NCBI GenBank assembly: GCA_003184365.1
Contig: NKYR01000133.1
Span: 1-64,000, forward strand
DNA length: 64,000 bases
Direction: 5' to 3'
From: Evernia prunastri
Taxonomy: Eukaryota; Ascomycota; Lecanoromycetes; Lecanorales; Parmeliaceae
A program made the position numbers and the translations under genes. The notes beneath the pieces are model-generated. The model made no database searches, was not told the DNA's origin, and saw only the letters and a list, made by a program, of their open reading frames with translations. This document shows, piece after piece, positions 1 to 11,857 of the stretch; the first letter of the stretch is position 1, and the number at the start of each line of letters is the position of its first letter.

Positions 1-85
1 TGTAGAGGACACGTATTCCAACATTCCAACCAAGGCCTGAAACGATATAAGCGATATTAAGGCCTACTAACCCCCTGTCATGCAG

Positions 86-572
86 GCGTGAATATCGAAC
101 CTATCCTTCCTCCATGCAACGATACAAGAAGCCATGCGCATGCACCCGCCCGTCCCTCTATCCCCCCCTCGATTGATCGACCGCCCAGGAGCTCAAATCT
201 GTGGGGTCCCGATCCGGCAGGATACCGTGCGGGCGTCGCGGCGAAGACAGGATTCCTGCTCTCATCCAAGTGAACGGCCCCGGACACCTTCTTCCCGAAC
301 GCTGGCTCCCGGACGCGCCGTCGCGGTATGCGGCTGATGATCGGGAATTTTACCATCCTTTTAATGTTGGGCCGCGGAACTGTTTGGGGAAAAATCTGGC
401 CTGGGCGGAGATGAATCTCATATTCGCAAAAACTGTGCTCGCGTTTGACATGGAGTGGTCAGACAGAAATAAGGAGGTGGGCGATTGGCGTGATCAGAAA
501 ACCTACTTCATCAACGAGAAGAAGGCGCTGTATGTGAAGTTGATCCCGAGACCAGGGTCCGAGGGAAAGTGA
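86..572 (+). pseudogene. Cytochrome P450 C-terminal relic
   Basis: This is the last third of a cytochrome P450 (heme monooxygenase, usually ER-anchored). An intron end with branch point ctaac near 65-69 and acceptor cag at 83-85 precedes an exon reading IQEAMRMHPPVP, the K-helix with its ExxR motif (EAMR, from 128). In another frame from about 270 it reads LLPERWLPDA and then the heme-binding FNVGPRNCLGKNLAWAE around 350-412, ending at TGA 570-572. The frame is broken. There is a TGA at 89 just after the acceptor, and the K-helix (frame 2) and the heme loop (frame 3) are out of register. The N-terminal two thirds are not in the window. It could be a functional gene with unrecognised splicing, but the stop and the frame change argue for a pseudogene. 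Confidence 0.75.
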
Positions 573-744
573 TAGCAATGTTACATCTAATGCTGCGACA
601 CAGCCTGCTTAGCTACATGAAATCATTGGCTCAACTAGTCGAGAGTGTTTCCACAAAGTTCCCTCAAATGCCCGATTCGGGCTGCAATACCAACTTCACC
701 AGAAGCACTGGTCTAGTACCTATTATTCACATCTCATCCTGTAC
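573..744. other. Intergenic
   Basis: This is short non-coding sequence between the P450 relic and the repeat copy. I see no gene or clear signal. Confidence 0.4.
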
Positions 745-1110
745 AGTCACCCAAACAGCCGGAATCGTGTAGAGTCTGGTTGCGCGATCTCAACACCGAG
801 GCTGGCTACCTGAAGCGACCCCTACTGCTAAGGAAACCTCCCATGCTTGTGCCACCTAGATCTGGAGTGAACAATGAATGAAGCCTTGTACAGGCGCCGG
901 CGGGCGGGAAAGAACGCTATGGTTCTAGAGGAGATGGAATCGAATGAAGATCACAACACTGGTGGTAAGGCCATACATAGAGGGCCCTCATCAAGACATG
1001 TTTCTCCTGACCATCGCATCTCTGACACGAATTACGTCCCTGTAGTGCTATGCTATGCGATATTGTCATGCCATGCGACCGGCCAGACCCCAGTCCCGCC
1101 GTGGCGAATA
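745..1110 (+). repeat. Dispersed repeat family, copy 1
   Basis: This segment shares an ordered series of diverged blocks with copies near 17.45 kb, 27.24 kb and 62.1 kb, all in the same orientation. The blocks are cacccaaacagccgga, then ttgcg with a C-rich run, gctacctga, ctgctaag, tggagtg, gcgggcgggaaag, gctatggttctagagg, ggtggtaaggcc, ccatacatagag and catgccatgcga. No long open frame or transposase motif is visible, so it is probably a non-autonomous element, a solo terminal repeat or an old satellite-like unit. Confidence 0.7.
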
Positions 1111-2547
1111 GTAGCGGGACCAACGCCAAGACCGTATGTTCACCAATTGACGGTTTTCGTGGCTTCCTTCTCGATAGGTTAATTAGATAGCACATCTAAA
1201 GTTGCTCGGTGACGGAGGAACTGTTCGTTTGTTCACGTGGAATTCATTAAGGACTCGTGCGAGTTTGTAGCAGTAGGAAAGCAGTAAGGTCGCAATTGCA
1301 GCGTTTTATCGAGGCAACTCTAATTGTCAATGTGTTTCCCACGAGATTAACCTGCCGAGTTTACATAACTCTCCATGTTATCACATGCCAAAGTGATACC
1401 CAACGTCCATCTACCTGACCAGACCTCTCAGCTCGTTGTCTCTCGACCGTCAATCGTCAGAAGCTACCAAAACAAGCATCAGCTGTCTGTATACGGTCGC
1501 CTTAAGTCCAATGATAAGAGGAATGAGACTACTGGCGGGATACTTACTACCAATCAACCATCGCTGTTCACTGGTATCTGGGCCGAAAGCTTTGAAGGCC
1601 ATTACGGTGCAGTCAGCCTGGATGTTGCTAACTACTGTTATCTCCACACTTCGCCTCAGACTCGAAGACACGGGGAACCTTCGTCGTACCTTCCACATGC
1701 ACGGAATCAGTCAAGCACAAAGCTAATCCCAACGATACACCCCGTCATTTTGCTTCCGCTAAAGCCTTCCACCACCTCTTCAAGTAGCTCGAAATATTGT
1801 CTTATTTGAGCCTACGATCAACGACCTCTCACTTCACTTTGCGTCCTGCCCGCTCTTCCACCTAGGAATTCCGTTTACGGGAGCTAGTACACCAAAACTG
1901 TTCAGACACGCTTCGTCTTCCACTTCCTGAGCTCTGTCACCCTCAATCTTCACCTCTGATTCTCCCTGTATCTACTCACCCACGCAAAATATTTCTCCCA
2001 ACGCTAATGCCAGCCAGTCTTGACTTTCTTGTTGCTAGCCTCATTTTCTACCCCTCTCACCCTTTGTCTAATCACGTCAACCTCTATCCACGCAACAGTC
2101 CATAACAACTCAGACCTCATATTCCTGTACGCTGCCGTTAGCCAGTGCCGGCTTTCTTTTTAATACTTTCATCTTTCACCGTTGGCTCTTGTTTGCTCGA
2201 TTTCAAATAGCGGCTTGGAGGCAAGGCTTCTTTCTTCTTGGAGCATTCAAAGTTCGTTTACTTACGTTTACTAGCCACGCCCCTCTCTTTCCATTCAATC
2301 CCTCACTGCCGCGCCATCCGAAATCACCAACGATTCACAGTACTCAGCAGTCAAACTACGCTGTTTGGTCAGTGCACCAAAGATTTTCCCACTGGTCAAC
2401 AGTCATTTCGCACTTCATTCCGCTACCGCTTCTGCTTCATCTGGAGATCATTACCCTACATCGCGCGGTGCCGCATTGTCTCTAGTCAGCTTGGAATATA
2501 GTTCATCTTGACTCTGGGTTAATCTCGGTTGTCAGCTCATCTTCGCC
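1111..2547. other. Upstream region of the RRM-like gene
   Basis: There is no supported gene here. The open frames near 1375-1809 lack coding character. From about 1800 to 2530 the plus strand is pyrimidine-rich, which suits the promoter and long 5' leader of the gene starting at 2548. Confidence 0.5.
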
Positions 2548-4447
2548 ATGGGTGCAACCTTTTCTTACCTCGGCTACGCATCACACCAGCCACGTCATTC
2601 ACAATCACATGAGCATATCTCACAGCAGTTTCACAGCAGTTGTGGACAAACTGTCGTTCTAGGCAAAGAAGATGCAGCTTCACTCCCCATCATCGACCTC
2701 TGTACTCGCATTGGTGCCTCGGAGAAAGACCTTGAGCTTTGTCGAACGGAAAATGCCAAAAAAGAGGCTGTCATTCAGTACCTTTTACAGTCCAGCGTTA
2801 GCAACACGCGTATCAGTGAAATCACCGAAAAGCTCAAGGAGCGACTTTCAGCCCTCACGACGACTATAGACCGAACTAATAAGGAGTACGGCGAGAGGCT
2901 CCTTAAAGTTGAAGACAGTGTTTATGCCCTATCCACGCGCAGCATTCTCATTTCGGGGCCTGTATCGACATCAACAAGCTTCAGCGGCTGCAGCGACTGC
3001 CCACAAAACAGCGGGGTAGTAGCCGAAGATCTGATTGACTTGCTGGATTGCAGCCAAGAATCCGACAGTGTAAAGCTCATGGGAGACGAAACGACGTTGC
3101 TAGATCAGTCCTGCGAAGAAGAGTCAAATCCCGAAAGCGTAGTCAAGAATGCTACTCCAAATCAATCTCTGCGCCAGTCCTCGGATTCGGAGTTCCAAGA
3201 CTTTCCGTACATTGTCCATTTCACTGACAACGATGAGGAAGGCAACCCGAACGATAGTGTCAAGGTTGCTACAAAGGTACGATGTCCAAGAATTTGGCAT
3301 TTATGAATGCTGACCGCTGCCTTGACAGGAGATCCGGGTGCCTCGGTGCGATCCTGGTTCCGATACACCTCTGCCGGAAGTTGACACAGAAGTCGTGACT
3401 TCTATGGACTGTGATGAATCTTCTACGGAGGAATCATTGAACCCTACTCACTCTGTCTCATTTCCGACATCTTTCAATTCTTCAGCTAGTGGAACTGCAT
3501 CGCCAAACATCGCTCGTATAGCTTTTCTAAATAAGAGATTCTCTCGGCTGGCGACTTTTGAGTCGAGAGGAGACGAAGATGGGAGCCTGGACAAGTCTGT
3601 TGCTTTGATAAGGAATATTGCACAGACCTTGTCCAATCTGGACGTGCCCGATCAAGCCAGACCTTCTGTTCCAGCCTCGGCTAAGCTACCAAAGCTGCCA
3701 AAAACGGTCAGTGCATCAGCAATCGAACCTCATTGGAGCATATCAGAGATATTCAGTTCCAGTCAGGAGCGTGAGAATGCTGCGTCCATCAATCGACGTA
3801 TCGGGGGCCCGGATGGATTAAGATATCCCGATCTGTTCAAATATGGAATTCATTTCAGTCCCCATGATACTGAACGCAATGTCTATCGTACCATCATCGT
3901 CTCACATCTCTCGCCTGAATCCAGCCTTGGCGCTCTCCTAGACAAAGTTCGGGGGGGCCTAGTCATCGATGCGAAGCTTCTGGACACGGTCAACATCACG
4001 GGCAAGAAGTCCGCGCTGATAACATTCTTACACGAGCACTCGGCCCTAGGCTTTGAAGATCACGCGAAGAAATGCCCGGTCGTGCTTAACGGTGTCGCTG
4101 CACAAGTGCGTGTTGTGTCCACGCCGACCTGGCCCATCCGCATTCCGCTCCGCAAAGCAATATTCGACCACCATCACACACGGTGCTTGGAAGTCTACAA
4201 TCTTCCCGGGCAGATATCCGCTCAACAACTTCGTACGGATCTCAGAGTGTGCATGGAAATGCAATCCGACCGGATTACACACATGCAGAAGAAGAAAGAT
4301 GGCATTATGGTACTGCAATTCTCCTCAATCGACGCCGCCGGCCACGCGCACGGTGTCCTTTCAAGATGGTCCAGTACCTACCGATACTGCACCCCATACT
4401 TCACTCCAGACCCATGCGCTGGACCTTTGGAAGATCTGGAGGACTAG
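2548..4447 (+). CDS. Conserved fungal protein with tandem RRM-like domains
   Basis: The CDS joins 2548..3276 and 3329..4447 (615 aa). The 52-nt intron has donor gtacga and acceptor gacag, phase 0. Residues about 55-130 form a heptad-rich probable coiled coil, followed by a Ser/Asp/Glu-rich disordered stretch. Residues about 424-490 and 527-600 each look like an RRM-type alpha/beta unit. The first has TIIVSHLSPESS followed by a hydrophobic strand with SALITF. The second has RCLEVYNLPGQIS followed by GIMVLQFSSIDAAGHA. The pattern fits a Pezizomycotina-wide family of unknown function. RNA binding is inferred from the fold-like pattern only. The start is the first ATG of the open frame after a pyrimidine-rich leader. 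Confidence 0.8.
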
Positions 4448-4685
4448 CAGATGGTACGCACTACTCAAGCGGAGACGGTCACTAACCATACCGCTGCACC
4501 CGACGCCGAGCCTGCCGACGACGAAAGATCCGGCAGGCTCACCAAATTTGACTGGACCACCGATTCAGAGCATCGTCTTGGTCGAGGGTTTGATAACCGA
4601 GCCGGTTCAGCGCTTGATAGCTCTATCGATGTTGCCGGTCCCGGCATCTTTCCCTGAAGCATCGGCACTGGAGAGGGCGCCTTCG

Positions 4686-5082
4686 CTAGGAGACCGCAGC
4701 CACGACATCTTCTACAAAGTCATTTTTCTCCTGCGAATAGCTTTCTGATTCCTCGATCTTTGGCAAAATTGGTCTCTCCGAGAAGAGGGAAACTCTTCAT
4801 AGTAGCCTCAACATTTGTTAAGCCCGCAGTTCCGACCTCCATATCGCTTTCCGACTCTCGTTTGCCTCGATTTCAACATTCCGATACATTATTATACCTC
4901 AAAAGGACTACTTACTCATCTTGTTCCAGCAAAGCACGAGCCACAGCCAAAATTTTCTTTGAAGTCCCTAGCACATCTGCACATTTCTCACTACTAGGAA
5001 AGACGGGGCTCGTCGCAGCTTTCAGGTCGTCTTCATTTTGCAGCGTTGGAAGACGGGCGCTTCGGTGGAGGCTTGAAGCCAT
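4686..5082 (-). CDS. Tentative small two-exon protein
   Basis: On the minus strand an ATG at 5082 opens a 55-codon exon (MASSLHRSARLPTLQ start) that ends at a consensus gtaagt donor (4915-4910). Two nearby acceptors keep an open frame. AG at 4794-4793 gives an exon 4720..4792 (79 aa in total, ending in LFAGEK). AG at 4796-4795 gives an exon 4686..4794 (91 aa, ending in EDVVAAVS). A branch-like cttaac lies about 25 nt upstream. No family is recognised and no signal peptide or membrane segment is seen. It lies tail-to-tail with the RRM-like gene. The perfect donor and coding-like composition are the only support. Confidence 0.4.
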
Positions 5083-5374
5083 GATGGAAATGCGGGTCGA
5101 AGATGCAGAGCCATCATCAATGCTGTTGCTTTCAATGGTTGCGGATCTGCATCGTTACTGAGATTGACCGGCCCTTTACCATATTCAGTTTATAAAGAAA
5201 GAACGTCTTATCTCGCTGCTCAAGCTTTTGAATGTGACGCGGGCATGGGTTGAAACTGTTCAGTTATGTGGAGTGGTTTACCTGATGCCCGCATTTGGTT
5301 ATACCTGTAACGCCTTATCGCTGCAAGTATCCCTTATTGACCATCTCCACCGCTGCAAAGCACTTATGAATACA

Positions 5375-6224
5375 TCACAAAAAGTTCTGCCTCCTCTTAT
5401 TGAACGCCCTCTGATCCTTCATCCAATTCCTATACTCTCTGACGCTGCCTATCTTCTCGCCGTAGTAGTCTGGAACCGGGTTGGCGCTGCTGCCTCCAGA
5501 CGGGTCGACCCTGTGCTTCTTTATCCTCCGGTAGAAATCCTTCTCCTTCTGTTGCACGAATCCCTCATTAGCCTCCATCCATTCCCCTCCCCTCAAACCG
5601 ACCCGAACCCCTCAACCTAGCCCTTACATGAAAGGGGGAAAAAAAGCCAGAACAACTCACCTCCGCAATCTGCGCCCCGACCCTCCGATGCGCCATCCCA
5701 AACACCGCGTTCCCCACAAACGGCCCGAGCAACCAGCCGACCCCGCCGCTGCCCGCGGTCATGAGCCCGAGCACCAGGATCGGATCCAGGCCGAAGAGGT
5801 TCATCTGCTCCATGTTGAAGGTCGTGAGCGCGGTCATGCCGCCTGCCGTCGTGGCGACGGAGCTCACGAGCGAGGAGACGAGATTGTAGCGGCGGCGCGT
5901 CTTGCGCAGGGAGAGGTAGGCGTTCCAGGTCAAGGGCTGGAGGTCCGAGGGGGAAGTGGGTGATTGTGGGGTGACGGTTGTTGAGGACGGGAGCGGGGTC
6001 GCGGTTGTGGATTCGAAGCGGAGGGGTCTGTTCTGGTGCGGGGTGTGCGTGTGGAGGGGGGATTGGGCCGTGGTGGTGGCTGTGGTGGTTGGGCGGGTTG
6101 GGGATTTGAAGAAGCGTCGCTGCTGGATGGGGTTTGATGTCGCGCAGCATGGTGTGAGGAGTGACGGTTGGGCTTTTAAGCCTGTGAGCGCTGAGCGCAG
6201 GGGAAGCGGGTGGGAGGGGATCAT
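5375..6224 (-). CDS. PAM17: Pam17, TIM23 import motor subunit
   Basis: Exons are 5661..6224 and 5375..5548 on the minus strand, giving 245 aa. The intron has donor gtgagt and acceptor caacag, phase 0. Pam17 is an inner-membrane subunit of the presequence-translocase-associated motor that helps matrix Hsp70 pull in preproteins. The N-terminus is rich in Arg/Ser/Thr and lacks acidic residues, as expected of a mitochondrial presequence. The family core LTWNAYLSLRKTRRRYN is followed by two membrane spans, a Gly/Thr-rich one and LGLMTAGSGGVGWLLGPFVG. The second exon carries KEKDFYRRIKKHRVDPSG and NPVPDYYGEKIGSV, the conserved matrix tail. I chose the ATG at 6224; an ATG in another frame at 6231 is not used. 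Confidence 0.95.
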
Positions 6225-6799
6225 CTTCCAAAGACCCAGGGGGAGAGAGGCGGTGCGGGGGTTCTGGCTGGGAAAATCTGTGATGGAAGAGTGTTTGCGG
6301 AGTTTTGGGGTGATCGATCGGAAAGTGTGTAAATAGGGCTGATAGCGCCGTACGCGCCGTCAGCGTTTGTTCAGGCTTGGTGGAAGTTTGGAAACTCCCT
6401 AAAGTAGAGTGGTACTTTAAGTTGATTTGTCAGCAGAGCAGCCTGCTACGAAGATTTATTGAATTGAACAGGTCTCTTTAAAATTAGGGTATTTCGTAAT
6501 CTTAGAGCGACAAGATGTTCGATTCTGCTCGAGACAGTCATAGACTCTTGCTAATGTATGTCGTAAAACTCTGTAGTAACAACAATGCAATAAGTGTCCC
6601 ACCTTCTGTCATCGAATGACTTGTCAAAGCTGACAACTCAGACTAAGAATGATGCTCATTCACCTCTCGAACGCCAAGAATGATAGCTTGGGGAATGATC
6701 ACGACGATTTTACCAGCATCGACAGAACAGCCTGAGCCTGCTTACAACAGTGAGACCAAGGCAGCTCAAACTCGCTGACCCCAACGCCATTCACAATGT
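6225..6799. other. Intergenic, PAM17 promoter side
   Basis: This holds the upstream region of PAM17 and the 3' side of the next gene, both on the minus strand. I see no coding frame or RNA gene. Confidence 0.5.
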
Positions 6800-8297
6800 T
6801 CAAAATGTCAGTTGAAAGTCCTGCTCTGCTTCCTCCCTCAGCAGCGTGTCTAATCCATGTGGATGATCGCCCGCAAATATCTCCTCCAGGCTTGGCCCGT
6901 CATCCTCGTCGAAGCATCCTACAGACTTGCATCGAATCCACATCTCGCTACCTACTTCCGGGACACCGTATCGTCGAATGTATTCTGCTGGTGCTAATGA
7001 AGAGTCGGGTGTCTCCTTTGAGCTAGACTTGACCTCTTTCTTTGGTAACACAGTCTTGCGAAGCGTGGCAGAAGCAGCACGGCCTTTCGAGTAGCCTAAT
7101 GTTGATTTAGAGGCTGCTACTGCAGCATTGTAATGCATAGGTGAAAGGTTACTTGGCGTGGGTGTCTTTTTTGGCCTGGCAATGAGGGAAGTAGTGAGAC
7201 GAGGCTTGGCGGGTACAGGATTGGGTTTGGGGGCCGTCTTCAACGCAGGACCAGATTGCTTAGGCAGAGACAATGATGCTGCTGCGACTTTGGATTTGAG
7301 GGCGGACGGTCCCTTGGACGGAAGCGAAGGCTTGGTAGCTGGTGCAGTCTCCGCATCAATCGCTGCGATAGCCTTGTTATACCGTTCTTCTGCTGCCTTC
7401 CTTGCCTCAAATGTATCTTTGCATATTTCGGTCGGACACTCCGGGTAGTGTGTGCATGGAATAGGGGCGCTGTCAATGTCTCGTTGCATAAGAGCCTCCA
7501 TTTTTCTGTCACCGATCTCATAGATCCTTTGTAGACGTCGCGCCTCTCGCTCGGCATGGCTAAGCCCGTCAGGCCCTTCCCTAGTCATGAAATGGCTCCA
7601 TGCTCCCCTCATCATATTTTCTCCCTGGAACATAGATAGATTGAGCTGGACATGGTCGTCTGGATAATCAGGTCGATCTAAAGTCCATCAGCGGCATCCT
7701 CACCTGATTCACAACAAGATAACAACCTTTTGACCTGGGCGGCATGTACTCGATCTCCTTTTCCTCCAATACATCCTTATCACCCAAGACCTCCAACTTG
7801 GTCATTTCAGCATGGGAGATCCTCGGCTTCGCCTTTCGAGCTGACACACTCTTCTGATTCGTCTTGCCCAAATCATTGTCAGCCGGAGGAGGAGCGGGCG
7901 TTTGAAAAGCTTTGGCTCTGGCGTTGGTTGTTTTCATGCCTAAAGGGGCTCTCGTACGCGGGGCTGGGTCATAATTAGCTTAGCTAGAACATATAACCAG
8001 TCAAGACGAATCTGTCATACCCATCGGTGTAACGAATGCATTCTTGTCTGCCAGGCCTCCCTTCTTCACCCCGAGGATTGTATTCTCATTGCCCTTGCCG
8101 TGGGTCTTGAGGCCCCCCTTTCCCCCTCCAAGTGCATCGGCATTGTTTTCATCGTTCAATGGAAGTTTGAAGGGTGTCTTTGGTGCTTTGCCTGGGGTCT
8201 TTGGTGCAAGCTGTCTTACTCCTTGATTCAGAGGCTTTGAAGCTGCTGCGGCCTGATGACCATGAACCAAGTTCTCTTGGTCTCGTGCCGCAAGCAT
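6800..8297 (-). CDS. Conserved fungal disordered protein
   Basis: Exons 8021..8297, 7727..7963 and 6800..7677 encode 463 aa. Joining exon 1 to 2 restores APRTRAPLGMKTTNAR, and joining 2 to 3 restores PPRSKDRPDYPDDHVQL, so both short introns are well supported. The N-terminus (MLAARDQENLVHGHQ, then KTPFKLPLNDEN) and the PRTRAPLG/MPPR segments are typical of a conserved Pezizomycotina family. The centre is Lys/Pro/Ala/Ser-rich and disordered. A short Cys/His cluster, CTHYPECPTEIC, lies at about residue 225. The DQEN/NDEN-rich basic N-terminus is vaguely like securins, but I see no decisive motif and assign no function. Confidence 0.8.
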
Positions 8298-8620
8298 ATT
8301 GATTTTGAAAGAGCTTAATTCACCGCAGTCTCAATCACGGATAGTCCCCTTATATCCTGCGGTCTAAGTTTATTTTCGCGGTGTTTACTTTTTCAAGTTG
8401 CCACTGGCGACTGCAGCGCGGCTAAGAGCCGAGTTTTAGACGCTTGCGGCGGGACTGCTTTGATCATTTGTAACCTGTAAAGTAGGAACTCAATTCCTAC
8501 ATAAGCTTCATCAACACCACAAACCTTTTCTCCCTCGTATAACCCTTCATTACATGCTCAAAAACTTCTGCAAGTATACTACACTACCACTCCAGCTATA
8601 CCTTGCCGAACACCGCCATC
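8298..8620. other. Bidirectional promoter region
   Basis: These 323 bp separate the divergent starts of the disordered-protein gene (8297, minus) and tropomyosin (8621, plus). The stretch is pyrimidine-rich just before 8621. Both promoters should lie here. Confidence 0.6.
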
Positions 8621-9305
8621 ATGTCTCTCGACGCCATCAAATATGTACGAGATGCTCTTTCCCCGCCCCTGCCCATCTATTTCGTCTTGAATCGAGCGAA
8701 TTCATTTGACCCCAATCTGGTTTTTATATATGCTCTACGTGGTGCTTATGGGGAAGCTAGAATGCTCATGTCTCTGCCAGAAAATGAACACCCTTCGCGA
8801 GCAGCAAGAAAAGACCCAGGAAGAGTGCGAAAAGCTACAGAAAGAGGTCAAAGATCTACAGACAGAAAATCACAAGAAAGATGACAACATCGTGTCGTTG
8901 AACCACCAAATTGAGCGACAGAACGGAGAGATCGAAAAGCTAGAAAAAGACCTTAAGGAAGCCAAAGAGGCGGTCATCGAGAGCGGCCAGCACAGCACAG
9001 AGATTGAAAGACTAAATCAGAAGATAACCTTAATGGATAAGGAAAGTGAGAAGGAGGAAGAGGAGATCAAGCGCTTAAAGGACCGGTATGATCGAAGTCT
9101 GCATTATGGAGTAACGCTGGGCTGACCTCTTCTTTCTTTCAGGCTGAGAGATGCCGGGAGCCTAGCAGAGGATAAAGGACGCGACCTCAATGGATTGCAG
9201 GCGAGGCATGAGAAGTTGGAAAACGATTATGGAACGCTAAACGAGAGATTCAACACCGTCAAAAAGGAATTGGAGGACTTCCAGCTTGAAATTGGGAATA
9301 TTTGA
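8621..9305 (+). CDS. TPM1: Tropomyosin
   Basis: CDS join(8621..8644, 8781..9085, 9143..9305) gives 163 aa, close to the roughly 161 aa of fungal tropomyosins. The first exon holds only MSLDAIKY. The long second exon begins KMNTLREQQEK and the last ends KKELEDFQLEIGNI, the family hallmark terminus. Donors are gtacga and gtatga; acceptors are tgccag and tttcag. The whole protein is an uninterrupted Glu/Lys-rich coiled coil. Tropomyosin dimers wind along formin-nucleated actin cables and support polarised growth, cytokinesis and myosin V transport. A short first exon carrying only the N-terminal residues followed by a long intron is common for this gene in fungi. Confidence 0.95.
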
Positions 9306-9554
9306 GCCGCTGGAGCACTCCACATGAAGGTTGCACGTGTGTTTTACTGCTGTGCTGCGATACTGATCTGAGGTGGAAGAGCGCTTAGTTTGTGAGTGAG
9401 CCAGAGAGTCTATATGTTTGCGCAGTAGCCATACTTGCATTCTCCGTCTTAAGACCTAGCTATCCACGGATGAAATATGCTTGATGAGTGAACAATTTAC
9501 TGCTGCGGCTCGAAGGGGTTTGTGACGCTCAATAACTACTTCAACTCATGCTGA

Positions 9555-10311
9555 CTATTCCTTTCTTGCCTTTGCTTTCGCTTTGTTTCCCAATTTTTCT
9601 TTGTATCTTGTGGCCTTCCTCTCAGCTTTTGTCTCATACCGGAACTTCTTTTTCCTCTTTCTAGGGCCACTCAGGGGCTCTTTGGTCCATATCCGCTTGG
9701 CCTGTTCGGATCCTGCCCGTCCGTGCGAAGCTGAGGTCTTTTTCCCGTCATGGCTTTCAGTTCCTGACGCCTCACTTTCATACTCTTCGTGTTGAGCTGC
9801 TTTCTGTAGCCCATCTTTTGAAACATCCACAGCCTCAACAGTGACGGTTGTAAATCTATCTTCATCCATGTATTCGTCCTCGTGGTCTACCAGAGGGTCG
9901 GAGTTGTCCTTTATACCATCCCATGGCTTCTCTTCGCCCTCATCGCCTTCCTCACTAGAATCTAAATCTCCATCTGCTTCCCTGATCATAGAATTCACCG
10001 CTGCGACATGCTTTTCGAGGTCCGCTTTTCGTCCATCCCGTAACTGTAGCCTTCCAGTCAGAGCCGCAAGAAAACAGGAAATTATCAGGACACACGATCT
10101 TTCTAGCAGCAAGTTTTTCCTCACGATCCTTCTTCACCGCTTCGTCCTTAGCATGCTTTATTCGCTGTAGCTTGCGTTTGTGGAATCCAGTGAGGTACTC
10201 TTCTCGGGCACTGAAATCGAAGGATAATTCTTCGACGGCTGACACTGCTTTTCGCTTCTTCCTTGGTGGCGGTACTGCTTGAAATGCTTTACGGTTACTT
10301 AGCATAATCAT
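9555..10311 (-). CDS. RRP17: Rrp17/Nol12-family rRNA processing protein
   Basis: Exons 10096..10311 and 9555..10043 encode 234 aa. The intron has donor gtgtgt and acceptor ctacag, phase 0. The join gives FSAREEYLTGFHKRKLQRIKHA followed by LRDGRKADLEKHVAAVN, the Nol12/RRP17 signature with the basic coiled stretch between. The middle is acidic (Asp/Glu/Ser) and the C-terminus is highly basic (RKRKKKFRYETKAERKATR, then KAKAKARKE), fitting a nucleolar protein. In yeast Rrp17 is a 5'-3' exonuclease acting on 5.8S and 25S rRNA ends. The gene is tail-to-tail with tropomyosin (249 bp gap) and divergent from BIG1 (174 bp gap). Confidence 0.93.
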
Positions 10312-10485
10312 TGAAGGCCGAAGATGCTTGATGATCGGGTACGGAGTTTTCCCCTCCTCGCCCCGTCAAAAGTCATTAGGAGCTCCAAACACGCCGCAAA
10401 AACGTTTGCCCTAGTGCTACTATAAAGTAATTGTCGCCGCATCTTAGGCATTACCATCAACACCTAGAAAAACAAAACATCAGCC

Positions 10486-11591
10486 ATGCTATCAACAAAG
10501 GTCGGGGCATTCGCCCTGTATATTTGCTTAGCCAATGCTTTCAAAGACACATCGCCCTTTTTCCTCTTTTCAACCTCTGAGTAAAGGCATTCCCCGGGCG
10601 ATTGCTGAGTTCCGCTAACGTATAACCTCCAGACTCCTTCTATCCTCCCCAGATCTTATTACCGCAGGGTCTCTCAATAAGGTCGTCGTTCCAGGAATCG
10701 AAGCATGCAAATCGGACACCTACGTCGTGGTGTCGCAGCCGGGCGTCAATGCAGTCGACTATGAAGACCGAGCGTCGCCCTATTTACGGATGAAGATGCT
10801 GGGCGATGATAAGACTATACGGTCGAGTCTCACGGTCAAGGAAGTGATAGGAAAGCTCAGTGGGGACCATTTCAGTAGAGTTATACAAGACAAGTGTGGG
10901 GCAGGGCAGCTGAGGGTGGATGCATCAAGTTAAAATTCCTAGGGCTGCGGAGCTTCAAAGAGGCCATTCGCTGACAAGACACCATACAGCTGGCTCCTTT
11001 GTGATATCTGAAGACACGAAACCCAGAGTCATCAATCTTGATTTTCCCACTCTGCCTTCGGGAAACGGCAGATCCGAGAAATTGATTGAAAATGGTGTGG
11101 ACAAACCAATGTTCGACTATGCTACGTGGAAGCTCACATTCTTCAGATGCCTTCCTCGCCTCTGTTCTTGATCTACTGTCATCGACCAAGTTCACTGTCA
11201 TCTACACTACTAGCCCTCCCAACGCTGATTCCCAACCAGCCTCCGTCGAGTCCGGGTCGTATGAGATGGATGCTCAATTCCAGGTGCCCGTGCACATGGA
11301 CCTTAAACGGGATCTCTCGAGTAACAAGCATGACTCTAATGGCAGTATCACGCTCCCTGATGGGCCTTTATTCGAACGATACCAATATCTTAGCCAAGGT
11401 ACTTTCCGTGCTTTCATGGGACGTATTAATATTGACTGCTCCGGACAGGCCTTTTCATGGGTTTACTCGTCTCTATTATCCTTACATCGATCCTCTACGT
11501 GGGCGTCAGCGGTGTAGCCAGCCTCCAGGTCTCTTATGCCGCTTTCGACAGGGAGATGGGCCCAGCGGCCCAGAAGAAGCAGTCTCAGTAA
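10486..11591 (+). CDS. BIG1: Big1, ER protein for V-ATPase assembly and cell-wall glucan
   Basis: Five exons, 10486..10580, 10633..10928, 10990..11094, 11147..11398 and 11449..11591, join to 296 aa. All phases agree and branch-like motifs precede the acceptors. Residues 1-20 are a signal peptide, followed by DTSPFFLFSTSELL, the family mark. Joins restore VDASTGSF, ENDAFLASVLDLLSS (with TVIYTTSP after it) and LSQGLFMGLL. Near the C-terminus is a membrane span (LFMGLLVSIILTSILYVGV) and then a short cytosolic tail. Big1 is an ER membrane protein needed for beta-1,6-glucan and related to the V-ATPase accessory subunit Ac45. The third exon's donor (gttaaa) is weak but gives the best conserved join. 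Start and stop are clear. Confidence 0.92.
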
Positions 11592-11857
11592 TGGTTTCAA
11601 TGATTCGAATCTTACGACGTGGTCTACATGTGTATTTACAGGGACTGAAAACCAAATCGGTGATTTTTTAGCTCTTACATAGCGGAAGTAAATTGACAGC
11701 CAAGGCTTTTGAGGTGCCTCTGTACCGTACTTTTCTTCGAAATGCAACACTCTAATCTCCTGAGATATAGGGAACCTTGACTTGTTGCTCTCGTTGTACA
11801 ATGACTGCTTTTTTCTCATATTTGGCTAGGAGCATCATGCAAGGAGTCAACGAAGCC

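Noticed and set aside
4448..4657. Open frame continuing in phase after the TAG of the RRM-like gene (MVRTTQAETVTN start).
   Set aside because: The family-like domain ends before the TAG and the extension has no motif. It overlaps the 3' side of a candidate minus-strand gene. Readthrough is unsupported.
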